From: Trichobilharzia regenti
Lineage: Eukaryota; Platyhelminthes; Trematoda; Strigeidida; Schistosomatidae
DNA length: 64,000 nucleotides
Assembly: GCA_944472135.2 (NCBI GenBank)
Contig: OX235262.1
Span: 89,068,903-89,132,902 of the forward strand
Direction: 5' to 3'
Numbering within the stretch: position 1 is the stretch's first letter; the number at the start of each line of letters is the position of its first letter. The position numbers and the translations under genes are program-made. Below, in pieces: positions 32,582 through 42,527 of the stretch. The notes beneath the pieces are model-generated. The model searched no databases. It was not told where the DNA came from and was given only the letters and a program-made list of their open reading frames with translations.

Positions 32582-32653
32582 CTCCCGCGCCAGGAGTCGA
32601 ACCCGGGCCGCCAAGGTGAAAGGCAGGAATCCTAAACTCTAGACATCGCGGTG
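32582..32653 (-). pseudogene. tRNA-Glu(UUC) pseudogene
   Basis: The minus strand gives a 72-base sequence with TTTAGGATTCCTGCCTTTCA and GGCGGCCCGGGTTCGACTCC, diagnostic of eukaryotic tRNA-Glu. The anticodon in the loop CTTTCAC is TTC. The T arm pairs well (CCGGG/CCTGG with one G-U). The acceptor stem CACCGCG/CGCGGGA has two mismatches at its end. The anticodon stem CCTGC/CTTGG has two mismatches and a G-U. One of the two D-loop guanines is lost. A TTTT run follows within a few bases of the 3' end, as in a Pol III terminator. A decayed gene is more likely than a functional one. Confidence 0.8.
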
Positions 32654-32949
32654 CTGTTTTATTCTACCCAGAAGATATAAATGACTCAGTATTACTATAA
32701 ATTATTGCCTTGAGAAAATGAAAGCGTTGTGTCATGAGAGTCATATACTCTTCTTTTATATTGATGCAAAGAAAAGTGTATAGGTGCTTTCGTAGATCAT
32801 AATTCCATATTACACGTGTTCACCTGAACTGGCACAGCATTACTTATTGGATTGGATTTTGTGCTCAGTTTAATACTCACAACATCTCTTGCCTATATGG
32901 TTTACTAAGTAAGTTTTTTACATCTAATTTAACTGACTTTTTAATTTTA

Positions 32950-33108
32950 TTCCTTTACGTACCTAGTGGAACATAGGGCTTCAAACTAGAGCTTTGAAGT
33001 TTCAGTAGCAGCGGTGTTCAATTTTATGGGATAGGGTTGCTAGCCTCACGTTCAATCTTCTCCCTTTTACGGCTGGTGAGCATTCTGCCACTGTGCCACC
33101 GACCCACT
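32950..33108 (-). mobile_element. SINE family C copy, diverged
   Basis: The plus strand reads TACCTAGTGGAACATAGGGC, TTGAAGTTTCAGTAGCAGCG, GGGTTGCTAGCCTCACG and a head remnant ending in CTGTGCCACCGACCCAC. The B box region is lost. Confidence 0.75.
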
Positions 33109-33109
33109 T

Positions 33110-34388
33110 CTAAATAAACATCTAATATGGAATTAAGTTTCTGCTTTATTTTAATGCTTGCTTTTTGCATCAATGTCATTCACTAACCCGATATCAGTAA
33201 ATCACTAGAATTTAAGTCACAGAAATTGTGTTCACTGCATTTAAAGACAGAATTCCTTCATAAAATATACACCTGATAATATTTTCCTATAAAGCCCAGG
33301 AAATATTTTTTGATTAGTTCAATACGCATTTCTCTAGAGGTGTCAGTGTCATCGGTAGGATGGTGGAAGTCCGAGGTAAAAATGAGTTAACTAGAGGTTA
33401 TCTGGATGATATCATATTTGAACAGTGGAAGCATGGTACTATAAGTGTTAGACTAGACTTAAGGTATACTTCAAATAACCAAACTTACAAAAAACTTCAC
33501 CGCTTTATAACCTTAGCAGCACTCTACCTAACGTGTAAGTACTGACGAACGAAATCAAAGTAAAAAGACTTGAGATAGGAAGTGTGTCTGGGACGGAGTT
33601 GTATTTTACACAAATGAAATATCAAATTTAATAAATAAAAGCGTTATACAACTTATCTGCTCCCTTGACTGGTGGTAGGCTTGAAGAGTGCGCCAAAATG
33701 AAAGCACAACGAGAGAGCGAACCAAGTATGTACAGGAGAGTCACAAATCAAAAGATGAAGAAGTGCCAAAAGTGGATGGCCGCGTTGAAACAAAAGTTCA
33801 AAGGTTCAATGTACACTACAGTACATTAATACGATACCATTTTTCAGTTTTTAATGCTAAAGTTTGAATTTTTTACCGTAAAAAAAGTACAAGGTGACTC
33901 ACTTCATCTTCATTTGTAGGCCTAAAATAAATACTTCCAACTGTCAACAATTTTGAAATGTTGTATCAAAAAGAAACGGTTCCTTTTATGCCAGAGTTGC
34001 CAGTAATACAGATTCACATCTGTTTAGTAGTTAGACTGAGATTATTTTTATTTAGACACTTAGAATGTTTTTTCTCTTATCTGACTGAGATGATTGCAAA
34101 TGGGTCAGTCATACTATCAAAAAATTAGTAAGAAAGATAAGCTCACCCTTAGGGAGTATTAAGTGATTGTTATTGAAATCGAGTAACTGCTAAATTCTAA
34201 TACACTGCTATAGGATATGGATACGTATATATTTTTCTTGATCTTATTTTAAAATTAATGAGTGACTAATTAATGGGATCTAGGAAACGCAGTTTCTTTT
34301 ATTTGAGTTGATGAACATGTATTATTGAGTATTTATCTAATCATTGCAAAACGAATGTCGACTTAAATAAAACAAAACTTTATTCTTT
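33110..34388. other. Mostly featureless; one protein-like open frame
   Basis: A plus-strand frame at 33,360-33,543 (RGYLDDIIFEQWKHGTISVR) ends beside a donor-like GTAAGT at 33,533 and is preceded by an acceptor-like TTTCTCTAG near 33,337. I recognise no family. From 33,660 to 33,840 a purine-rich stretch (AAGTATGTACAGGAGAGTCA) looks like a dispersed repeat, but I cannot name it. The rest is AT-rich. Confidence 0.3.
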
Positions 34389-34765
34389 AACTGGTGGATG
34401 GTGACTAGCAGTGGAATCCAGGATGCGCATTTCGTCCATCCACCAATTAAATACTAATTAAATCCCCAGACATCGTCGAAGCATCTGCACAAGAAGCCGA
34501 CATTTCAAACTGAGACCGAGCACTTCGGTCCAATCAATCGACAGGGAAATCTCAAATTCAATTAAATACTTTATTCTCTTTGTAGAATAGATGACTCTTG
34601 TAGCTTTGGCGTTTGAATGGAAGGATGACAGGTTCGAGACTCAGTCGGAATACCATCATTTCCTGGAGAATGCTGGTACATCGGGATGAAGAGTCCCAAA
34701 CAAGACAAAATGAGCAGCCACTATCCACTGAATACCATCATGATTCGCCTGAAATTCGCCTTCTA
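34389..34765. mobile_element. Sm-alpha-like segment: folded hammerhead end, tail, then next head
   Basis: The segment starts with the 3' half of a hammerhead in minus orientation (GGACGAAATGCGCATCC read on that strand). TGGTGGATGG at 34,392 is complementary to CCATCCACCA at 34,428, making a hairpin. The family tail follows (GTCGAAGCATCTGCACAAG to CAAATTCAATTAAATAC), and at about 34,590 a new plus-strand head begins with B box GGTTCGAGACTC. It then carries a degenerate hammerhead block (GGGATGAAGAGTCCCAAACA, then CAAAATGAGCAGCC). The tail-to-head order is that of tandem Sm-alpha repeats. Confidence 0.7.
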
Positions 34766-34769
34766 GCCA

Positions 34770-35598
34770 TTACAAAGTAGACAACAGAATCCGAAGCAGT
34801 TTAATGATCGATGTCGCTGATCCTTTTAAAAAAAAACTTCAGATATAGCATGGACTTAGAGGTAAATGCATGAGATTACAAGAAACTTTCATAATCACAG
34901 TCTTCAGAGAGAAATTGATCAGATAGGTAACACTTTGGTTCTACACACCTTTCTTTGTTGATTAAAGATAGTGATAAGAAATTGTCCACACTGTGTATGT
35001 ACACAATAGTATGTACTTTATTTTATTCTGACGAAAGCTTAATTGTCACATCATATATACACATAACATAATGTTCATAATAATACTTGATACGTGTCAT
35101 CATAATAATTGTTTTGTTCTTACAAGATGAATTTAAAAAGACAGAAGAGACAAGAGAAAATGGGAGAGATATTAGTAAACAAAAAGAGAAATAAACAAGC
35201 GTGAAACGATACTAGACATGCTGATGTTATCATTGTATCACTTAAGTAAATTGAGAAAACATCTTCCTTTAAAACAGAATAAAAACATTAATTTTCCAAC
35301 TTACATATAGTTTATACATTGATAGTACTTTTATTTTTGTTAGTCAAGGTGATAAAATAATTAATGCCAAGCAAGACATTTCAGTGATTAAGTAAGGCGC
35401 TTAGATGTATATAGTCTCACGTTTTACTTATAAAATAGAAATACTCTTACAAGGAGGGAATTTATCAGGAAAAAAAGCAACTGACTGATATGAAAAGAAG
35501 TGTGAACTAAATTTATAACATTGTGACAAGCCATTTAAAGGGGATATAAGTGCCCTCCAATTTAAGTGTATCTATTCTAATAGCCTAGTAGCATGCAC
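34770..35598. other. No recognisable feature
   Basis: AT-rich sequence without recognisable repeats or coding signals. Confidence 0.45.
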
Positions 35599-35599
35599 T

Positions 35600-35863
35600 G
35601 AACACACTGCCCAACAAATATGCAGAACAAAATGGAGATAGATTGCATATACGCTGAGGAGACCTTGAATGACATGACACACCAAGCCCAGTCCAATGAA
35701 ATTTGAATCGAAAACGACGAGTCGGGAGTTGGATGACGACATGGAGGAGATTGTGTGAGGAGGAGGAGGAGATGAGAACTTATGGGCAGCCTTGGAGCCA
35801 GTTTAAGAGGACTGAAGAAAACAGGATGAAATGGAGAAGTGCTGTTGAAGAGAATAATAATTA
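35600..35863 (+). mobile_element. RTE-type LINE, 3' terminal fragment
   Basis: Wording ACGCTGAGGAGACCTTGAAT, GATGACGACATGGAGGAGAT and GTGAAATGGAGAAGTGCTGT-like sequence identifies the last ~260 bases of the element. It ends in AATAATAAT-type sequence without the usual TTCCACTGGGAAC tail. Confidence 0.72.
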
Positions 35864-36239
35864 TGCCTTAAACTCGCAGTGTTAGTGAAGTACACGAGAG
35901 AAGTATTATTTTTAATTAGCCAACTTATAGACAGAATATTAATACAGTCCAAGCAAGCTTCTTGAATAGTAGGAAGAAATCATTAATATTTTAGTTTGAA
36001 ATCAATAACTATATACTACTTTTGCTTGTCAAGGCAGTAGTGTGTTTTCTCTAGTAATTTATTTATTCATTTCAGAATATTTGAACGTCTTTAATCTGCT
36101 GCACTAAGTGTAAATAGCAAGATTCAAGTTCTTAACACTAATGTGAAGACACTTCTTCTATTTCCTTCAGAGAATTGGCGTGTTGCCAAAACCACTTCTA
36201 ACACGCTTCACACTTTTATCAACAAAAGCCCCCGCTCCA

Positions 36240-36575
36240 TACTAATGACCATATAAATGGTGAGAAAGGATTGGTAAAAAGGAATTCTGGCCATGAATCA
36301 TCTGAGAAGTATGTTAAGGAAAATAGAGATGGATCGGACAAAGAGTGACAAGGCCAGTGAGTGACATCACAAGCCAGGTGGACCCACAAGTGTAACCAGA
36401 ATGGAAAGCGGCTAGTTAGGCATGTGTCCGGAGGGTATCGTCTTAGGAGGAAATTAAATCTTATGGCCAATCGTGATGCCATCTGATGAAAAACTTCAGA
36501 AAACGAAGTGAAATGGAGAAGTGCTGCTGAAGCACCATGTTCCATTCGGATCCTAAGAGAATAATAACAATGATA
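36240..36575 (+). mobile_element. RTE-type LINE, 3' terminal fragment
   Basis: Contains AAAATAGAGATGGATCGGAC, GTGAGTGACATCACAAGCCA, GTGAAATGGAGAAGTGCTGC and the tail GAAGCACCATGTTCCATTCG followed by AATAATAACAATG. The minus-strand open frame across it is an artefact. Confidence 0.75.
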
Positions 36576-36817
36576 ATTGAATGTGGTTACTGTTGACAAG
36601 CTGAACATTGCCTTTCAACACAATTCGAATAATTCTATCTGAGGATGATTATTCTACAAGAAGATTAACTCAATGTCACGTTGTTGGGCAAAACCAACAA
36701 TATCAGAAAGTTAGTGAAAACAGTTGAGAATGACATTCTCTAATTAGAATTAAAGTAGGTAGATAGTCAGATTTTGTAGAGCGAGAGACAGAATAATGTA
36801 CAGTTATACGTAGTAAT

Positions 36818-37085
36818 TGGAGGATGGTGACTAGCAGTGGAATCCAGCAGTGGAATCCAGGATGAGCATTTTATCCCATCTGGGACTCGTCGCCTGGCTG
36901 TGCCTGCATTCCCCAGTCAGTAGGTGATGATGTTCCTACCGAGGCTCGAACCCAGTGACCATAGTCCCAAACGCCAAAACGGTATTCCCTAAACCTTTTG
37001 TGCCACGACAGCCACCCCTTGTGCCCTGGGTTATATTAATTATTTAATTCAGCTTAGATTTCCCAGTCGATTGATTGGACCTAAG
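36818..37085 (-). mobile_element. Sm-alpha-like copy with inactivated hammerhead, left arm of inverted pair
   Basis: Reading the minus strand: tail (CGACTGGGAAATCTAAGCTG), then the head with TGGCACAAAAGG and B box GGGTTCGAGCCTC. The hammerhead region lies at 36,855-36,897: GCGACGA replaces CTGATGA, stem II is GTCCCAGATGGGAT, and TAAA replaces GAAA. Substitutions at core C3 and G12 should abolish activity. The sequence GCAGTGGAATCCA is duplicated in tandem near 36,835-36,860. Confidence 0.78.
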
Positions 37086-37086
37086 T

Positions 37087-37325
37087 GAGTTCGAGCCTCG
37101 GTGGGAACACCATTACTTACTGGGGAATGCAGGTACATCCAGCTGACAAGACCCCAGTAGGACGAAACGGGCACCCTGAATTCCACTGCTAGTCACCATT
37201 CACCAAGTGACTTCCTGATAAATGAGCAGAAATCGTCGAAGCATCTGCTCAAAGAATCGATATGTCAACCTGAGATCGAGCATTTCCGTCCAATCCATCG
37301 ACGGGGAAATCTAAATTGAATTAAA
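37087..37325 (+). mobile_element. Sm-alpha-like copy with inactivated hammerhead, right arm of inverted pair
   Basis: The plus strand begins inside the head at the B box (GTTCGAGCCTC). The hammerhead at 37,142-37,190 reads CTGACAA for CTGATGA (core G8 changed to A), with GACGAAAC intact. Then comes CCTGAATTCCACTGC and the tail GTCGAAGCATCTGCTCAAAG to TTGAATTAAATA. Loss of G8 should inactivate it. Confidence 0.78.
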
Positions 37326-37409
37326 TAAGTTCCACATAGTACTTAGGGATCATGGATTTCGGTTTTGCTTAAGTTTACCAATTCTAATTTTCTCATTTTC
37401 CTTCTTCTC

Positions 37410-37415
<6 letters not shown>

Positions 37416-37443
<28 letters not shown>
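37416..37443. repeat. TA microsatellite
   Basis: Uninterrupted AT dinucleotide run. Confidence 0.95.
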
Positions 37444-37447
<4 letters not shown>

Positions 37448-37556
37448 TTTACAAGAAATTCATGGGAGTTTATAGATAGCACATTCCCAATTTTGAAGTA
37501 TTATGTAAAGCAATACTAGATAATTTAGAAACATACCGTTCAGGGTCATTTTTTTA

Positions 37557-37711
37557 TTACAGCTTGATTCCACACCCTATTTTCGATAAAGATATGGAAT
37601 TTTCAGCATGTGATATCTGACCATAGATATCACGCGTGCATCGGTAGGGAGTCGAACTTCGGACCATGTGAATGGTCGGCAAGAGTCCTAACCACTGTGC
37701 CACCGACGCAC
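37557..37711 (-). mobile_element. SINE family B copy with internal deletion
   Basis: Minus-strand copy with complete head and tail ends, but about 20 bases are missing in the tail where GTAGCCCAAATTTTGCAGGC is expected. The B box is decayed (GAGTCGAACTTCGG on the plus strand). Confidence 0.8.
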
Positions 37712-39147
37712 ATTAGGTAAGTGGGATTCAGATATTTGTTTATCCCATCGTTTTATTAGTTGGCTTCAAGTTTTAGTTTCTCTTCTTTTGAAGAATTCAT
37801 AAAGGCACTCCAAAAATAATTCCCTATTAATGTTTAGGAATTTCACCAATAGCACATTGTCTCTGTGATGTATTTCTTTCTAAAGTACTCGTGTATGTTT
37901 TGGAGAGATTTAATCTAGTTGAGAGGAAATTGCTTGAGAGACTTCGTATTATGTCGCACTTTACAACGACGTTGTGATTTAGAAAATAATTTAGAATGGT
38001 GATTATTCACAATACAGCTTCGAATAAGATCTACCTTCTTTTCCACTAACAATGAGCTTTGCACTATACTTCAGTGCAATGGGATGCTAGCAAGAATTCA
38101 GTAATTTAAATATTCCCATAGTATAAGCAGAACAAAATGATTTTTGGGCGAACAACTGTTCTAAATAACTTCTTCTTTTGGCTCAACATTTATAAATTCA
38201 TGAGTATTAGAATACAATTGTAGAGTTTGAAGAAGTTATTAAAAATGGTTGTTCGCTTTAAAATTTGCGTATCTGTTCACATTAGCCTGTCATATAACCT
38301 TTAGATTTACTTTTGATACACTAAGGTTAGGATTCTCATGGAAAATGAAACAAACATGCTACTTTGTATAGTCAGATATCACGAGAGATCGCTTGCGTGG
38401 AAAAATTAAAAGTATTGCCAATTTTTCCAGGATAATGCTCTAATATATATGTGGGAATATTACGCAAAATATAGCTTATTTATGATATTTCTATATTTTA
38501 AGTATTTTAACATCAAATAGCAAGCCTGAATAATTTGTAGTTATTTTTTTTCTCGGTTATTTAGTTTAAATAATAAATGAGAGGTATAACACTGAAAAAT
38601 GGACACAAAACGAAATTTCGCTATGTTGACGGCGTCTTTCAATCACTAACAAGTAAATATGTATATATATATATGTTAACACATGACTTAGTAAGCCATA
38701 AAAAAGGTTACATGTTACCTCGTGGTACTTAAACAGATGAAAGTTAAACGTGAGAATATTATATTTGTGTGAAAAATAAGAAAATTCAACAAATCAAATG
38801 AACATCTTACTGACAGGTAGTAAGAATGATAAGATTATGGATTCATAATATAAGACTAGTTAAATGAATGTTGAAAACGTGAAAAGCTTAGATTTTGATA
38901 CAGGACTGTGAGAAAAAAATACCTACTTAACAGTAGGTATTTCCGTATAGTATTAATATATATATGACAGTAAATCATTGAAATGAAGCCAGGAGAGAGT
39001 TTCACGAGTCTCATCAATTCCGTCGCTTTATCTGTTCAAAATGGGCAAAAGAACGATATTATGCAATACTAAATATAAATATACACCAGTGTTGAGTCGC
39101 CTAACTTAATGACTAGAGTGAGAATATGGCCTTATTTATTATTATTA
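37712..39147. other. Unique-looking noncoding stretch
   Basis: AT-rich, with a perfect hairpin at 38,917-38,942 (AAATACCTACT, loop TAAC, AGTAGGTATTT) and short AT runs near 38,660 and 38,958. Nothing coding recognised. Confidence 0.45.
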
Positions 39148-40400
39148 TTCGCCTAGGTTTCGAGTGGATATACGGCTTCAGCAGCACATCGCCATTTCTT
39201 CCCATTCTCTGGAGTCGTCTTTAGCTGACTCCGCGATAATCCATAAACTTTCACCTCCTGCTTACTCAATCGCCTCCTTGTCACACCCGGACACATGCCC
39301 AACTCGTCATTTACCACTTGGGTTTCACTTGAGGGCCTGTTAGGCGTGCGATATCACTCATCAGTATCGTTAGTGTATATCCGATATATCTTCATTTTGT
39401 TCTGCATATTTCAGGGGTGATAGGTTCTCGGTCGGTTTGTTCCAATAGGTCTTTATCGCTTACCCTTTCTGAAGCTTACAACTGGACTGATGATCAAGCA
39501 GCTCTACTCACAGATCTGGAAAGCCCTTATTCCGAAAATACGGTGTACATAGGCTTCAGAATCCGAAAGGATAGAAATTTATATGAACCCCGTTTGATCA
39601 CTTGTAATCATGGAAACGTAGCTTCCGACACTGCTCCATTACCTCGCAGACTAGACTTCAAGTCAAAAGTTGGAAGAGTGGCCTTTTGAGATAGCCACCT
39701 GCTTAGTTGTTGGTATACGTGGATTATCGCAACCCTCAAACAAACAATCAAGTTTCATGTGTTGCATTTTTTGATGCGCACAGTTTTCAAACTTTGTATT
39801 TTAGTGATAATAATAATAATCTTTTTGGGCATCTATTCAGTACTGACCGAAGCCAGCTGTTTATGAAAAGCTGAAGCCTTCTAGAAACATTTTTGTGACG
39901 CATGCTTCAGGTATCTGAATCATATAGAAGCACTGAATCGATACTAATGTTGAAAATATAATCTTGTTCTTATGCTGAGTGCAGCTGACTTCTACACTGA
40001 TTCCAGAGTAATAATGTTCTGTCCTACCTTTCCCATCCCGCCCAAATTTAAGACCATGTGTCCCGCCTGTAGTTGAAACGATGCTGCCAACGGAAGTGAA
40101 ACGGGTGACTTCCTTTAGATTTTTTTCCATTGACGGTGACTAGTACTTTATTTTGTTGATGTTTCGTCATCTTTATCACCTCCGTGTTCTATATGTTTTC
40201 CTGTATTCCTCTCTTCGCTGTCTACCTCTTCAGCCAGTTTTTTGGTTTTCACCTGTGGTTCTTCGAGTTTTTGTGACATCAAACATAAATCATCCACTCG
40301 CGAAATCCAAATCTTCTGGTTTTCTAATCGGTCCAGCATATTCTTGCAAACTAACATGCGTCTTACACTAAGAAAAACTGAAAACAATTCATGCAGTCCA
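39148..40400 (-). mobile_element. RTE-type LINE with a nested insertion
   Basis: The 3' end is at about 39,150 (plus strand TTCGAGTGGATATACGGCTT beside ATT repeats). Sequence then runs to about 40,400, covering the post-RT and near-motif-C segments. The minus-strand frame 40,148-40,405 includes SRVDDLCLMSQKLEEPQVKT (motif C as VDDL), and 39,861-40,130 includes NLKEVTRFTSVGSIVSTTGG. Alignment with other copies breaks at about 39,475 and resumes near 39,823, marking an inserted piece of about 350 bases. Confidence 0.8.
39475..39822 (+). mobile_element. Unidentified insertion inside the LINE
   Basis: Not part of the surrounding LINE. It is open on the plus strand to 39,689 (SDTAPLPRRLDFKSKVG) and ends in GATAATAATAATAAT at 39,808, the kind of terminal repeat that closes LINE-type retroelements. 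It may be the 3' end of another element. Boundaries are approximate. Confidence 0.45.
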
Positions 40401-40439
40401 GTCAAAAATATCCAACACAGTCCTGCAGGAGGTCAATAA

Positions 40440-41280
40440 CAATGCCGAACAACTCAGTAGTAACGTCTCTGACTGCAGCAGTGGGTGAAGCGGGTTTGCG
40501 TTTCAGAAGGGAAATGAGTTCCTTTAAGTTTGCAGATATGCCTTGCTGACGAGTGCCAGCTAGCACGAAACACAGCTCCAGTAAGGCGCCAATCTATAAC
40601 CATCTAATCCCGACAATTCACAGTGCACCGTTATGGCGAGCCACTTAGCATGGTGGTCACACTGCAAACTTGACTGGTCGAATTCAGTCTGCACCAAAGA
40701 TAGGACTAGACACATACATTACACTAGTTACTGATTAATGTCAGTCAAAAAAATATTGAACCAAAGGTAGATAAATTAGTTGTTTTTTCTATCTTAATAA
40801 AAACTGGTCGTTACTTTCGTCACTTCACTTTGTAAATAAGTGTTATGGAGAACAAAATATACAAAGTTAAGAGGTCAATAACTGTGTTTCTTTCAATTTG
40901 TCTTGACAGCACAATTATGATTGCTATAAGTAGTTGAAGATAATCTATAATGTAACGGACTTCATGCCTTCTGTACACAGTTCACTATATACCTTTTTTC
41001 AAAATATATGAAATTCATCATAACAATAGAACCTAGGGCTTTGCTCTAACAATGTGTTGTATTCTTTATTACTTTTTAAGTCTCCAATATAATAACAATT
41101 CTGCCTGTTCACAGTTAACACTCATAAAATCACTATAATTGTACAAGCTTCTAAAATGAAATTGATTGTTTGCTTTTCAGGTAAAACTTTACAAAGAGTA
41201 ATTTTAAACTCAGTATAAGCAGTAAATTCCTGGTATTCTATAGTGGAATAAATTCCTTCTAATTTTTCGGAAATTTTATT
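40440..41280. other. No firm feature
   Basis: A moderate-GC block at 40,440-40,700 (TGGCGAGCCACTTAGCATGG, GGTCGAATTCAGTC) looks like part of a dispersed repeat and has weak tRNA-like wording, but no cloverleaf can be drawn. The rest is AT-rich. Confidence 0.35.
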
Positions 41281-41470
41281 CTGTTGGGTTTCCAGTGGAA
41301 CATAGAACTTCGAGCTTTTAACTTTGACTTAAATTTCAGAAGAAGTGGTTTTATTTTTTTATTGGGTGGGGTTACTAGCCTAATGCCCGACCTTCCCTCA
41401 ATCCCAGGCTTACTGCATGCCAAGCGAGGTTCAGAAGTGCGTCGGCCAGGATTTAAACCTCATACCACAT
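41281..41470 (-). mobile_element. SINE family C copy, old
   Basis: The plus strand reads GTTTCCAGTGGAACATAGAA, GGGGTTACTAGCCTAATGCC and AGTGCGTCGGCCAGGATTTA. The terminal head segment is strongly mutated. Confidence 0.7.
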
Positions 41471-41499
41471 GTCTGATTGAATGTGTGATTTTACCAGTG

Positions 41500-42130
41500 A
41501 ATCAGTGACGTATAGTGAATCACAGGAAGGCGAGAAACACATTCATCAACCTGAAACCAATCTGGAAATCTTCGTCACTCAGTCAGCATCAACAACAAAA
41601 TTCGGTCGGATTTTCAATACAAACGACGTCAAGTCAGTCAGTTGTTCTATACGGATCGGATCAGAAAGTTGGCGGGCGGGTCACAAAGAATATTTCCAAC
41701 AGCCTGTTGCAGACCTTTATCAACCAACAACTGTCTTCGATGGATCTATACTGAAGATCAGATGGCCAGGTCGGGCCGGAAAGAATCACCAACAAGAAAC
41801 TATGGCTGGGAACAAACAAAACAAGAACCAGTCGCAACCAACAAATATGCAGGAGATGGAGTGAAGATGGATTGAGCACTCTCTGAGGCCGCCGCTGAGT
41901 GACATCGCGCGCGCGTCAGGCCATTGCTGGAGTGGAACCAGGCCAAAAGGGAAGCGGTGAGTGGGTCGTCGGTGCAAGGGTTACATGAAGGAGACCGTGT
42001 GAATAGGAGTTGAAACAGAATGGACTAGCATAGATGCAGGTGAAAAGTACAACAGAAGGAAGACAGAAGCAAGTGGAGACGTGCAGTTGAAGCCCTATAT
42101 TCCACTAGGAACCCAAGGGAATAATATATA
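41500..42130 (+). mobile_element. RTE-type LINE 3' part, subfamily shared with 50.0-50.5 kb
   Basis: Frames at 41,481-41,875 carry INLKPIWKSSSLSQHQQQ, then VGRVTKN-type and TRNYGWEQTKQEPVATNKYA-type blocks in several frames. The 3' tail GAAGCCCTATATTCCACTAG at 42,091 and an AATAATA run finish it. The wording SLSQHQQQNSVGFSIQTTSS is shared almost exactly with the minus-strand copy at 50.2 kb, so both derive from one subfamily. Confidence 0.85.
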
Positions 42131-42333
42131 GAGAGTGAGTCACACCTCCTACCGACAAACAGATGTAGTAGGAAGGTTGATTAATGACTTTACACTAACA
42201 TCGAACTGTCAACTTCAATTCAGTTGGCTATATTTCAGAAATCGAACTGATGCATCAAATTTTTTGGCATTTAAGGGGGGGATAAGGTATCTTGAGAGAA
42301 TTAGATTTCAGGTAAACAATGTGAATATTTAAT

Positions 42334-42400
42334 TGTGGATGGTGACTAGCAGTTGAATCCAGGATGCACATTTCGCCCTGTTTGAAACTCATCAGTTTCA
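42334..42400 (-). mobile_element. Sm-alpha-like hammerhead fragment
   Basis: The minus strand carries CTGATGA (42,389-42,395), stem II GTTTCAAACAGGGC, GAAA (42,371-42,374), then stem III ATG-TG-CAT with C at the cleavage position, and CCTGGATTCAACTGCTAG. The catalytic core is intact, and stem II survives only through one G-C and G-U pairs. The upstream strand of stem I is missing, so the fragment is 5' truncated and probably inactive. Confidence 0.7.
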
Positions 42401-42527
42401 ATGCTTTTACTTAAAGTTTTCCTTATTAAAGCACTTGAATTAATTGCAGTTTAATGTTACCGTGATCAGTACCTCAGTATACGCATCTACTTTTTAATTT
42501 GTTTGTTTTAATCTGAAGTAAAACAAG

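Noticed and set aside
36219..36608. 129-codon minus-strand frame
   Set aside because: It lies antisense to a recognisable RTE 3' fragment with matching wording on the plus strand.
40640..40700. tRNA-like sequence
   Set aside because: Some A- and B-box-like words (TTAGCATGGTGG, GGTCGAATTC), but no cloverleaf stems could be paired.
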